DNA of 64,000 bases from Curvibacter cyanobacteriorum. Its GTDB lineage: Bacteria > Pseudomonadota > Gammaproteobacteria > Burkholderiales > Burkholderiaceae_C. Location: positions 62,001 to 126,000 of the forward strand of contig NZ_JAQSIP010000007.1 of NCBI RefSeq assembly GCF_028649475.1. The letters are read 5' to 3'. Numbering within the stretch: the first letter of the stretch is position 1; the number at the start of each line of letters is the position of its first letter. The notes beneath the pieces are model-generated. The model saw only the letters and a program-made list of their open reading frames with translations. It did not search any database and was not told the origin of the DNA. This document shows, piece after piece, positions 34,641-42,582 of this stretch. Both the position numbers and the translations under genes were made by a program.

Positions 34641-34811
34641 TCAGGGTCGACCCGTGACCAGCTGAAACCACCACATCAGCACCCCCGGCACCACCACCGG
34701 CAGGGTCAGGGTCATGAACCCGGCCACAAACAAAACCAGGGTCAGCAGGTCCGACAGGCACTGGCGTGCCCAGACCCTGATTTCTTCGTCCCAGAAACGC
34801 TTGGTTTTCAT
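34641..34811 (-). CDS. Small single-helix membrane protein, hypothetical
   Basis: 56 residues. A charged start (MKTKRFWDEEIRVWARQ) leads into one strongly hydrophobic segment (LLTLVLFVAGFMTLTLPVVV) and a second short one (GVLMWWFQLV). The composition and sharp hydrophobic boundary look like a real small inner-membrane protein. It is divergent from nirB across ~470 bases. No family recognised. Confidence 0.5.
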   Translation of the reverse strand: MKTKRFWDEEIRVWARQCLSDLLTLVLFVAGFMTLTLPVVVPGVLMWWFQLVTGRP

Positions 34812-34960
34812 GGCAAGCCTCGTTGCAAGCGACCTGAAGAAGCCGCTTACCCTGGGTTTTAGTCCGTTGGGCGCACAGGTCAAGCGAATTTTTAAAAACG
34901 GGGCCTGCCCCCCCTGGCGCCGACCCTGCCCGCGTCCTGCGCGCCGCAGCGCCGTGCCTG

Positions 34961-34997
34961 GGCACCAACTTGGCGCAGCCTGCTGCGATTTGGTGCT
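34961..34997. promoter_or_regulatory. Two NtrC-like sites upstream of the nirB sigma-54 promoter
   Basis: GGCACC-AACTT-GGCGCA (34961-34977) differs at two positions from the NtrC consensus TGCACC-N5-GGTGCA. A weaker copy, TGCTGC-GATTT-GGTGCT, starts exactly 20 bases later. Tandem sites at about -85 and -65 relative to the predicted start would suit activation of the adjacent sigma-54 promoter. Confidence 0.45.
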
Positions 34998-35025
34998 TTG
35001 GGTGGCGCGCAGGCTGCTTTCAGAC

Positions 35026-35041
35026 AGGCACGGAGCTTGCA
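35026..35041 (+). promoter_or_regulatory. Sigma-54 (-24/-12) promoter of nirB-nirD-nasR
   Basis: AGGCACG-GAGC-TTGCA matches the sigma-54 consensus TGGCACG-N4-TTGCW at every position except the first, with the invariant GG and GC correctly spaced. Transcription should begin near 35052, giving a leader of about 230 bases before nirB. Sigma-54 with NtrC-type activation is known for assimilatory nitrate/nitrite operons. Confidence 0.72.
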
Positions 35042-35090
35042 TCAAGCCTGCCGTGCCCGCAGGTATTGTCGCCCACGCGTTCGCACCCGG

Positions 35091-35112
35091 TTTCCGCTAA
35101 CGACGGCGGAGA
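35091..35112 (+). promoter_or_regulatory. ANTAR-type hairpin in the nirB leader RNA
   Basis: An eight-pair stem with two G-U pairs (core TCCGCT/GGCGGA) closes a six-base loop, AACGAC. ANTAR antiterminator targets are stem-loops whose hexaloops have A at position 1 and G at position 4; this loop has both. The operon encodes a NIT-ANTAR protein (NasR) as its third gene. A second strong hairpin lies at 35187-35219 (stem GGGTGTG/CACGCCC plus CAGG/CCTG, loop starting AGCG), but its loop is nine bases. A GAAGCA...TGCTTC stem followed at a distance by TTTTT (35165) is the only terminator candidate. Confidence 0.5.
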
Positions 35113-35281
35113 AGCATGGCGCCCCCATCGGTCTTGGCTCAGCCAGGGCTGCTTCGGAGGTCCATTTTTCTTAGATTTCTTCAACCCAGGCGGGTGTGAG
35201 CGTTTGACACGCCCACCTGCCCAGGCGAAGCAATCCCGTCATGGCAAGGGATCGCGGCGCCTGAACGCCTCAGAGGTGCTT

Positions 35282-37834
35282 ATGAAAATCGTCGTTGTGG
35301 GTCATGGCATGGTCGGCCACAAGTTCCTGGAAAGCTTGGCAGACGCCGGCGTCTCCGGGGCCCAGATCACCGTCTTGGGCGAAGAGGTTCGCCCCGCTTA
35401 CGACCGGGTGCACCTGTCCGAGTTTTTTGCCGGCAAGACGGCCGAAGACCTGAGCCTGGTCGAGCCGGGCTTTTTTGAGCGCACCGGCTACACCCTGCGC
35501 CTGGCCTCGCGGGCCGTGGCCATCGACCGCGTGGCCCACACCGTGACCACCGCGGCGGGCGAGGTCTTGCCCTACGACAAGCTGGTGCTGGCCACCGGCT
35601 CCAACCCCTTTGTGCCCGCCGTGCCGGGCCACGACCGCGCCGACTGCTTTGTCTACCGCACCATCGAAGACCTGGAGGCCATGACCGCCTGCGGCGCACG
35701 CGCCAGGAGTGGCGTGGTGGTGGGCGGCGGCCTGCTGGGCCTGGAATGCGCCAAGGCCTTGCGCGACCTGGGCCTGCAGACCCATGTGGTCGAGTTTGCC
35801 CCGCGCCTGATGGCGGTGCAGGTGGACGAGGGCGGTGGCCGCGTGCTGCGCCAGAAGATTGAAGACCTGGGCCTGCAGGTGCACACCCAAAAGAACACCC
35901 TCGAGATCGTGGACGGCACCGACGCCCGCCACCGCATGGTGTTTGCCGATGGCAGCACGCTGGAGGCGGACATGATCGTGTTCTCCGCCGGCATCCGCCC
36001 GCGCGACGAACTGGCCCGAGCCAGCGGCCTGGCCATGGGCCCGCGCGGCGGCATCACCATCGACAGCGCCTGCCGCACCAGCGACCCCGACATCTACGCG
36101 ATTGGCGAATGCGCCGCCTGGAACGGCCAGACCTTTGGCCTGGTGGCCCCAGGCTACGAGATGGCCCGCGTCACCGCGCGCCACATCGTGGGCCAGGACG
36201 ACGCCGCTTTTGTGGGCGCCGACATGAGCACCAAGCTCAAGCTGATGGGGGTGGACGTGGCCAGCCTGGGCGATGCGCATGGCAAAACGCCGGGCAGCCG
36301 CAGCTTTCAGTACTGTGACGAGATCAAGCAGGTCTACAAGAAGATCGTGGTCAGCGAAGACGGCAAGCGCCTGTTGGGCGCCGTGCTGGTGGGGGACGCG
36401 GCCGAGTACGGCAGCCTGCTGCAAATGGCGCTCAACGCCATCGAGCTGCCGGCCCAGCCGGAGTTCTTGATCCTGCCGTCCAGCGACGGCCAGGCCAAGC
36501 CCACGCTGGGCGTGGACGCGCTGCCCGACAGCGCCCAGATCTGCTCGTGCAACAACGTCAGCAAAGGCCAGATCTGCCAGGCCGTCTGCGACGGCGCCAC
36601 CTCCATCGCGGCCTTGAAGGCCTGCACCAAGGCCGGTGCCACCTGCGGTGGCTGTGTGCCCCTGGTCACCCAGGTCATGAAGGCCGAGATGAAGAAGCAG
36701 GGCCTGAGCGTCAACAACCACCTGTGCGAGCACTTTGCGTACTCGCGCCAAGAGCTCTACCACCTGATCCGTGTCGGCCAGATCCGCAGCTTTGACGAGC
36801 TGCTGGCGCGCCATGGCCAGGGCCTGGGTTGCGACATCTGCAAGCCAGCGGCGGCCAGCATCCTGGCCTCGTGCTGGAACGAGTTTGTGCTCAAGAAAGA
36901 CCTGGCCAGCCTGCAAGACAGCAACGACTACTACCTGGGCAACATCCAGAAAGACGGCTCCTACTCGGTGGTGCCGCGCATGCCTGCGGGTGAGGTCACG
37001 CCCGACGGCCTGATCGCGGTCGGCCAGGTGGCCAAGAAGTACGGCCTGTACACCAAGATCACCGGCGGCCAACGCGTCGACCTGTTTGGTGCCCGCGTCG
37101 AGCAACTGCCCGCCATCTGGGAGGAGCTGATCGCCGCCGGCTTTGAGTCGGGCCACGCCTACGGCAAATCGCTGCGCACCGTGAAGAGCTGCGTCGGGTC
37201 GACCTGGTGCCGCTATGGCGTGGGCGACAGCGTGGGCCTGGCCGTGCTGCTGGAGAACCGCTACAAGGGCCTGCGCGCGCCGCACAAGATCAAGTTTGGC
37301 GTCTCGGGCTGCACCCGCGAATGCGCCGAAGCCCAAGGCAAGGACATTGGCGTCATCGCCACCGACAAGGGCTGGAACCTGTACGTGTGTGGCAACGGCG
37401 GCATGAAGCCGCGCCACGCCGAGCTGTTCGCGTCCGACCTGAGCCAGGCCGAGCTGATCCGCCTGATCGACTGCGTGCTGATGTTTTATGTGCGCACCGC
37501 CGACCGCCTGCAACGCACCAGCACCTGGCGCGAGAACCTGGAAGGTGGCCTGGCCTATTTGCAAGACGTCATCCTGCGCGACAGCCTGGGCCTGTGCGCC
37601 GAGCTGGAAAGCCAGATGCAGCAGGTGGTCGACACCTACCAGTGCGAGTGGAAGACCGCCGTCACCACGCCCGAGGTGCGCCAGCGCTTCCGGTCTTTTG
37701 TGAACAGCGACCGCGCCGACGAGCACATCGTGTTTGTCGAAGAGCGCGGCCAGATCCGCCCGGCCCGCCCCGAAGAACGCGCCGCCGCGGCCCCGCTGAG
37801 CGCCCCCGCCGATGCCCAACGCAGCCTGGCCTGA
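35282..37834 (+). CDS. nirB: NADH-dependent nitrite reductase, large subunit
   Basis: 850-residue cytosolic enzyme reducing nitrite to ammonium. Domains in order: FAD/NADH pyridine-nucleotide-disulfide oxidoreductase (residues 1-~400; GHGMVGHKFLE, GGGLLGLECAKAL), two BFD-like [2Fe-2S] segments (ICSCNNVSKGQICQ...CTKAGATCGGCVP), the ferredoxin-like half-domain, and the sirohaem/[4Fe-4S] domain (SCVGSTWCRYG and KFGVSGCTRECAEA). The ATG at 35282 begins the Rossmann strand exactly and has an AGAGGT site. It is preceded by a sigma-54 promoter and structured leader, followed by nirD and nasR. Confidence 0.95.
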   Translation: MKIVVVGHGMVGHKFLESLADAGVSGAQITVLGEEVRPAYDRVHLSEFFAGKTAEDLSLVEPGFFERTGYTLRLASRAVAIDRVAHTVTTAAGEVLPYDKLVLATGSNPFVPAVPGHDRADCFVYRTIEDLEAMTACGARARSGVVVGGGLLGLECAKALRDLGLQTHVVEFAPRLMAVQVDEGGGRVLRQKIEDLGLQVHTQKNTLEIVDGTDARHRMVFADGSTLEADMIVFSAGIRPRDELARASGLAMGPRGGITIDSACRTSDPDIYAIGECAAWNGQTFGLVAPGYEMARVTARHIVGQDDAAFVGADMSTKLKLMGVDVASLGDAHGKTPGSRSFQYCDEIKQVYKKIVVSEDGKRLLGAVLVGDAAEYGSLLQMALNAIELPAQPEFLILPSSDGQAKPTLGVDALPDSAQICSCNNVSKGQICQAVCDGATSIAALKACTKAGATCGGCVPLVTQVMKAEMKKQGLSVNNHLCEHFAYSRQELYHLIRVGQIRSFDELLARHGQGLGCDICKPAAASILASCWNEFVLKKDLASLQDSNDYYLGNIQKDGSYSVVPRMPAGEVTPDGLIAVGQVAKKYGLYTKITGGQRVDLFGARVEQLPAIWEELIAAGFESGHAYGKSLRTVKSCVGSTWCRYGVGDSVGLAVLLENRYKGLRAPHKIKFGVSGCTRECAEAQGKDIGVIATDKGWNLYVCGNGGMKPRHAELFASDLSQAELIRLIDCVLMFYVRTADRLQRTSTWRENLEGGLAYLQDVILRDSLGLCAELESQMQQVVDTYQCEWKTAVTTPEVRQRFRSFVNSDRADEHIVFVEERGQIRPARPEERAAAAPLSAPADAQRSLA

Positions 37835-37859
37835 GGCCCCTGTCCTGGAGAAACTGAAC

Positions 37860-38204
37860 ATGAGCACCGACATCGACACCCCGCACTGGACAGCCGTCTG
37901 CACCGTGGACGACATCCTGCCCAACACCGGCGTGTGCGCCCGCGTGGGGGCGCACCATGTGGCCATCTTCCGCGTGGGCGAGGCGCAGTACTTTGCCATC
38001 GACAACGTCGACCCCAAGTCCCGCGCCAGCGTCAATTCGCGCGGTCTGGTGGGCAACCTGGCCGACCGCACCGTGGTAGCCTCACCGCTTTACAAGCACC
38101 ACTTTGACCTGCGCAGCGGTGAGTGCCTGGAAGCCCCGGAATACTCGGTGCGCGCCTACCCGGTGCGCCTGGACGGTGAACGCGTGCTGGTCAGCGCGCC
38201 ATGA
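37860..38204 (+). CDS. nirD: Nitrite reductase small subunit
   Basis: 114 residues with the Rieske-like fold of NirD. The segment SPLYKHHFDLRSGECLE occupies the position of a Rieske cluster-binding site, but the Cys/His ligand pairs are absent, as in enterobacterial NirD. It completes the NADH nitrite reductase with NirB. The ATG follows CTGGAG and lies 25 bases after nirB. The GTG-rich downstream junction leaves 10 bases before the next start. Confidence 0.92.
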   Translation: MSTDIDTPHWTAVCTVDDILPNTGVCARVGAHHVAIFRVGEAQYFAIDNVDPKSRASVNSRGLVGNLADRTVVASPLYKHHFDLRSGECLEAPEYSVRAYPVRLDGERVLVSAP

Positions 38205-38214
38205 GGGCCCGGGC

Positions 38215-39630
38215 ATGAGCTGGGCCGCCAGCTGGCAGGGTACGGAAGGTGCTTGGTCTGCGAACTACACCACCGACCCCGATCAAGCCATGCCACTGTC
38301 CGTCTCTCAACTGGTTCTGCGCGCCAAGCAACTGGAGATCGAGGCCCTGCGCCACCTGGCGGGTCGGGTTGACCTGGTCGACGTGACCGGCCAGCTGATC
38401 GACGCGTTGCAACGCGAGCGCGGCGCCAGCAGCGGGTTTCTGGCCTCGGGCGGGCAGCGTTTTGTGGCCGAGCGCCGCGCCGCCAGCGCCGCGGCCGAGC
38501 CGGTCGAGGCGGCGCTGCGCGAGCAGTTTGCCCACCACCTGCAACCGCCCCTGGGCGCCTCCACCCGCCTGCTGTCCCTGATGGCCTGGGTGCTGCTGGA
38601 CCTGGAGGCGTTGCCCGCACTGCGTGCCCAGATCGAGCGCCAAACCCCCAGCGCCAGCGACGCCGTGGCCGCCTTCAGCCGCGTCATTGCCGGCCTGGTG
38701 GAGCTGATTTTTCATTTGGCCGACGCGGCCCCCAACCCCGACGTGTCGCGCCTGCTGGTCGCCTTTGTGCACCTGGTGCAAGGCAAAGAGGCCGCCGGCC
38801 AGGAGCGTGCCGTGGGCGCCCAGCTTTATGCCTCGGGCCTGTGCACCGAGGCCCTGCAACAGCGCGTGGTGCAGCTGATCGAGGCGCAAGAGCGCAGCCT
38901 GCACCTGTTTGAAGAATTTGCCGAGCCCGCCCTGCGCACCCGCTGGCAGCAACTGCAGCTGACCCCCAAGGTCGCCCTGCTGGAGCGCCTGCGCCGCACC
39001 CTGTGCATGGCGCGCCATGAAGCCGCGCTGGACAGCAGCCTCAGCGACGACTGGTTTGAGGTGGCCAGCGTGCGCATTGCCGAGCTGTGGCAACTGCAAA
39101 CCGAGCTGGTCGCCTGCCTGCGCCAGGCCTGCCAGGCCCAGATGGCCGCCGCCGAACGCGACCTGCAGGACTCCGAGGGCCTGCTGCGCCAACTGCGCGA
39201 CAAACCCCTGCCTCGCGCCCACGCAGTCGAGCGCTTCTTGCAAACCGGCGAAACCCTGCCCGCCGCCGGCTTGGGCGAGGCGGGCCTGGCGGCTGCCAGC
39301 GGCGCCAGCGCCGCGGCCGTGGCGGCCAGCAGCGCAGCCCAGGCGCAAGAGCCCAGCGTGTCGTCCTTGGTCGAGCTGCTGCAAGCCCAGTCCGAGCGCC
39401 TGGCCCGCATGGAGGTCGAGCTGGACACCGCGCGCCGCGCCCTGAACGAACGCAAGGTGATCGAACGCGCCAAAGGCGCCCTCATGGCCCGCTTGGGCCT
39501 GACCGAAGACGCCGCGCTGCGCGCGCTGCAAAAAGCGTCGATGGACCACAACCGCCGCTTGCTGGATGTGGCGGAGGCGACGCTGGCGCTGCCGGATTTT
39601 GTGTTTGAGGGGAGAGGGGCGGGGAAGTGA
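38215..39630 (+). CDS. nasR: Nitrate/nitrite-responsive antiterminator (NIT-ANTAR protein)
   Basis: About 471 residues, mainly helical. Residues ~60-320 form a NIT domain, which binds nitrate/nitrite; LIDALQRERGASSGFLASGG is its typical first block with the conserved Arg. After an Ala-rich linker, the C-terminal ~60 residues are an ANTAR RNA-binding domain (LNERKVIERAKGALMARLGL, then EDAALRALQKASMDHNRRL). In Klebsiella, NasR binds a leader-RNA hairpin pair and prevents termination. Here the gene lies third in nirBD-nasR, so it would control its own transcript. Start uncertain: the ATG at 38215 has a GAGGG site; an ATG at 38290 is the alternative. Confidence 0.9.
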   Translation: MSWAASWQGTEGAWSANYTTDPDQAMPLSVSQLVLRAKQLEIEALRHLAGRVDLVDVTGQLIDALQRERGASSGFLASGGQRFVAERRAASAAAEPVEAALREQFAHHLQPPLGASTRLLSLMAWVLLDLEALPALRAQIERQTPSASDAVAAFSRVIAGLVELIFHLADAAPNPDVSRLLVAFVHLVQGKEAAGQERAVGAQLYASGLCTEALQQRVVQLIEAQERSLHLFEEFAEPALRTRWQQLQLTPKVALLERLRRTLCMARHEAALDSSLSDDWFEVASVRIAELWQLQTELVACLRQACQAQMAAAERDLQDSEGLLRQLRDKPLPRAHAVERFLQTGETLPAAGLGEAGLAAASGASAAAVAASSAAQAQEPSVSSLVELLQAQSERLARMEVELDTARRALNERKVIERAKGALMARLGLTEDAALRALQKASMDHNRRLLDVAEATLALPDFVFEGRGAGK

Positions 39631-39917
39631 GGAGGGGGTTGGTGACTGCTTCAGGCTGGCAACGGGCTTTGAATGGACCACCCTCGGCAGGCAGTTGGGG
39701 ACCCCAGGCGGTCCATCGCCGTGCCATCGGGATCGACCACTGACGGTCGTTCAGTTAAAGTCCGCGCCCGCTGGGTGATTTTTGCCCGCACGATCAACCC
39801 GCATCCCAAGGGGCACTCGGCTTCCCGCTGACGTCTCTTGAAACCAAAATCTGCTGTCTGCGATGTGTCGGCTGATGCGGTCACGCAACCTGCAGCTCTC
39901 GGAGCTGGAAAAACAAC

Positions 39918-40331
39918 ATGCTGTTAACCGATATCGCCGTCGAGCACATTCGGGTGTCCAAAAAGGATGGCGTTCGTCAGACTTTCTTGCTACATCCGTT
40001 CACCGATACCCAGCGCGATTCACATGGAAAATTCGAACTCGTTCGCGACGTCTGCCAACCAGGACGCAAAGACGTGAAACGCTCAACCTACGTGACGTTT
40101 CAACAATTGGTGGAGTTGTATGCGAAAGGCGTGCTCGAAGAATTCGGGTTTTCCGTTCGCATGTGTCCACGTCAAGGGACTTACCCATCCAAGCTTCCAG
40201 CCAAAAAGATACTGCCCACCAGCATCAAGCCAGGCTCTTCGTTCGACCTGGCGGTTCAAAAGGTGGATGTTCATAAAGAAGCCACGCGCGATTTGAGAAA
40301 CGCCTTGCTTCGCGCCAGCGTCAAAATTTAA
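39918..40331 (+). CDS. Hypothetical protein at the edge of the accessory block
   Basis: 137 residues, balanced and soluble, rich in Lys/Arg. It begins MLLTDIAVEHIRVSKKDGVR, and the middle contains VTFQQLVELYAKGVLEEFGF, which looks like an amphipathic helix. The ATG follows GGAGCTGGAAAA. No family recognised. Codon use appears less GC-biased than in nirBD. It is followed, after two bases, by another small gene in the same direction, so the two may form a pair. Confidence 0.55.
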   Translation: MLLTDIAVEHIRVSKKDGVRQTFLLHPFTDTQRDSHGKFELVRDVCQPGRKDVKRSTYVTFQQLVELYAKGVLEEFGFSVRMCPRQGTYPSKLPAKKILPTSIKPGSSFDLAVQKVDVHKEATRDLRNALLRASVKI

Positions 40332-40333
40332 GA

Positions 40334-40594
40334 ATGACGGCGTCGATTGATCGGGGCGTTGCTGTGAATCCATCTGTTGCCCACGCTGAACTCATCGCCA
40401 CGTTCAAGCGGGCCGAGGCCGAGGCCGCCCACAAGTTTGGGCTGATCCAGGCGGCTGCCCACAAAGGGCCCAAGGCCATACAAGCCGCCTCCGAGACAGC
40501 GGCAAAGGCAGCCAAACGCCGGGACTCGTACGCGAAAAAGCTGGAAGATTTGGGCCTGAACCCCAAGGATTTCGCCACCCAGCCTAAGGCGTAA
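40334..40594 (+). CDS. Hypothetical small Ala/Lys-rich protein
   Basis: 86 residues. Predicted to be almost entirely helical: residues ~18-70 are Ala/Lys/Glu-rich (FKRAEAEAAHKFGLIQAAAH, then AASETAAKAAKRRDSYAKKL), suggesting a coiled coil. It begins two bases after the preceding hypothetical gene; a GTG about ten codons in is an alternative start. No family recognised. Confidence 0.5.
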   Translation: MTASIDRGVAVNPSVAHAELIATFKRAEAEAAHKFGLIQAAAHKGPKAIQAASETAAKAAKRRDSYAKKLEDLGLNPKDFATQPKA

Positions 40595-41145
40595 CCCCCG
40601 CCCTTGGCGGCTGCGCAAAACGGGGCCTGATTGCCCAAATGATCCCACAGCCTGAAAACAGAATCGGTCGTGGGTCTGGCACCGATTTGCATGCTTTCGA
40701 GGTGCAGGAGTGAAAGCATCGTTGTTTTCGGGGCGCGAAGGTGTGGAGAGAGGTGAATCGCCGTTTCAGGCTGATCTCGGTCGTTGGACGACAGGGCTCC
40801 AAGTGACCGCTGTTGCCTGAAGCGGTCGAGCGATGCGGCACGGCCTGGCCGGCTGCTTCATTCCCGGAACCGGCCTTTGGGCCGGACGCCTGCATTCGGG
40901 CTGGTCGAGCGACCGCCATCGCGTCCCGCGACCGTCGCAGATCGACCCGTTGCTGCCATTCGCGGCCCCGCCGAAAACCCTGCTGTGCTGGCAAACCTCG
41001 TTTTGGCGTGAAACATGCGCCTACCGCGCTCTTAAGTGGCGGTCGGCCTTCCCTCAGTCCATGCCTGGCACCCTTCAGTAGGTCAAGGCGCTCACCAGCG
41101 AGGAGCGCGTGCCAGACGGAACGTTCTGGCTTAAAACGAACGGTC
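40595..41145. other. Gene-free stretch before the defence-like cassette
   Basis: About 550 bases. A long minus-strand open frame crosses it, but its product is Arg/Pro/Ser-rich with no fold-like pattern, so I treat it as non-coding. The central ~250 bases have the look of a degenerate dispersed element with internal near-repeats (GGTCGAGCGATG, GGTCGAGCGACC). It may mark the island boundary. Confidence 0.4.
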
Positions 41146-42582
41146 CTAAAGCCCGATGATTCCAAACAGCGGTGCCTCTTCCTCGTAGTCACCGTAGCCG
41201 TGTTCCCGTTTTAGCCTGCTCAAGCGCCAAAGGTAGAAGTGGCCATCGGGAGCCGCCTCGTCTTCACCTCGAGGCCAGTCTGCTCGCCCAATCAAGGCAG
41301 TGCCAACGAGACCGCTGCTACCTGATGGATGACCGGGCGACCACCCTGCGTTCCAGTACTGCTGACTGGCGACCTCGACGTCCGCAGCCTTGATCGCAAG
41401 CTTTCCGCCTGAAGGCTCTGCGACAAGGTCGTCCGCCTGTCCCGTCACCACCGGCAGATAGAGTCGCTCTGGGTAAAGCTCCCGTTGAAGGTAGCCGATG
41501 ACCTCTGTGCCCAAAAGCGCTGCCATGGGCGCTGCATCGACTTCTTCGTCGATGACCTCCTCAAGAGGCAAGCTTGATATCAAACTCTGCAGGCCCCACC
41601 CGTCTGAGTCGAAGTCGCCGTACGCACGATGCTGACGAGACGCGTACCGCTCCCAAAGCTCACTCGGTTCGACGTCCTTCGAACCCCATCGCCTCCAGCG
41701 CACGACGGTCAGCACGGTCACCTCGTGATCAGAGACATGCAGGGGTGTCGCAAGCGCAATGAGTGCTGCTTGCAGGTCCATTGCTCTCAGAGCCGCGTCA
41801 GCGCCCCCGATGAATCCACTGATGGAATCGGCGTCGGCCCCCGCCTCTGGAACAAGCGCTGGCAACCAGGTCGGACGCTCAGGCCTGAGGAAAGCAAGCG
41901 TAGGAACCAGAGGAAGCGCCCTAAGAACAACCCCAAACGCCAGTTGAGCCGGCGCCTGCCATAGCGCCTTCGCGACCTCTAGGGTTCTGATAAAGGCGGT
42001 CAACATTCGCAGCGAGGTCCTATCTGCAAAGCACCCCGCACCACCTGTTGGCCGCGCAAAGTGGGCCAAGTCTCCCTGGAATGGGGCATCCGGATATGCC
42101 TCTTTCGACCGCGCCCACTCGTACGCCATTTGACGCACCAAAGGAAACCCGAACCTCTTTTCCATCCACTTCACGGTGGAGTAGTGGATCCGGGGAACAT
42201 CCGTGCCTTGGCGCCGCTCAAACTCCTCTGGCACCTCAAAGTCGGTTGGTGCGACGTGCAGTGGTGGAGTGGCGACTGATTGAGACGAGACCTTCATGTC
42301 ACCCAACAAGCGGTCTGCCAACATGGACGGCCGAGATAGGGCGTCGCCAAGCTCTTGGGGCGCAGCCCACCCTTTGTGGAATGCCATCCAGAAGATGCTC
42401 AGAACTTCCAGCGCCTCAGCCTCCAACCGACATCCGCGCAATTCCTTGAACAGGCGGGTCTGCACCTCATCAGCAACGCCGGGTGTGACCAACAGGGTGG
42501 CCAGCTCCTGCATCACCCACCAGCGCGTTGCCGCCACAGGCCAGCGAAGCCTGACGAAAAGTAGCTCCAGCTCCAAGTTCAT
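41146..42582 (-). CDS. Unknown-family protein coupled to the STAND NTPase gene
   Basis: 478 residues; no family recognised. The N-terminal ~110 residues look helical and repeat-like (VAATRWWVMQELATLLVTP, LRGCRLEAEALEVLSIFWMA); the C-terminal third is mixed alpha/beta with many Trp and Asp. No signal peptide, membrane helix, P-loop or nuclease motif is visible. Its ATG overlaps the stop of the NTPase gene by four bases (ATGA), so the two are translationally coupled and probably made in matched amounts. It may be a partner, inhibitor or effector of the NTPase. The in-frame extension of 12 codons upstream is unlikely because it would start inside the neighbour's last codons. Confidence 0.75.
   Translation of the reverse strand: MNLELELLFVRLRWPVAATRWWVMQELATLLVTPGVADEVQTRLFKELRGCRLEAEALEVLSIFWMAFHKGWAAPQELGDALSRPSMLADRLLGDMKVSSQSVATPPLHVAPTDFEVPEEFERRQGTDVPRIHYSTVKWMEKRFGFPLVRQMAYEWARSKEAYPDAPFQGDLAHFARPTGGAGCFADRTSLRMLTAFIRTLEVAKALWQAPAQLAFGVVLRALPLVPTLAFLRPERPTWLPALVPEAGADADSISGFIGGADAALRAMDLQAALIALATPLHVSDHEVTVLTVVRWRRWGSKDVEPSELWERYASRQHRAYGDFDSDGWGLQSLISSLPLEEVIDEEVDAAPMAALLGTEVIGYLQRELYPERLYLPVVTGQADDLVAEPSGGKLAIKAADVEVASQQYWNAGWSPGHPSGSSGLVGTALIGRADWPRGEDEAAPDGHFYLWRLSRLKREHGYGDYEEEAPLFGIIGL

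Noticed and set aside
40584-41192. 202-codon minus-strand frame covering the gene-free stretch
   Set aside because: Composition is Arg/Ser/Pro-rich with no domain pattern and no ribosome site; treated as non-coding.
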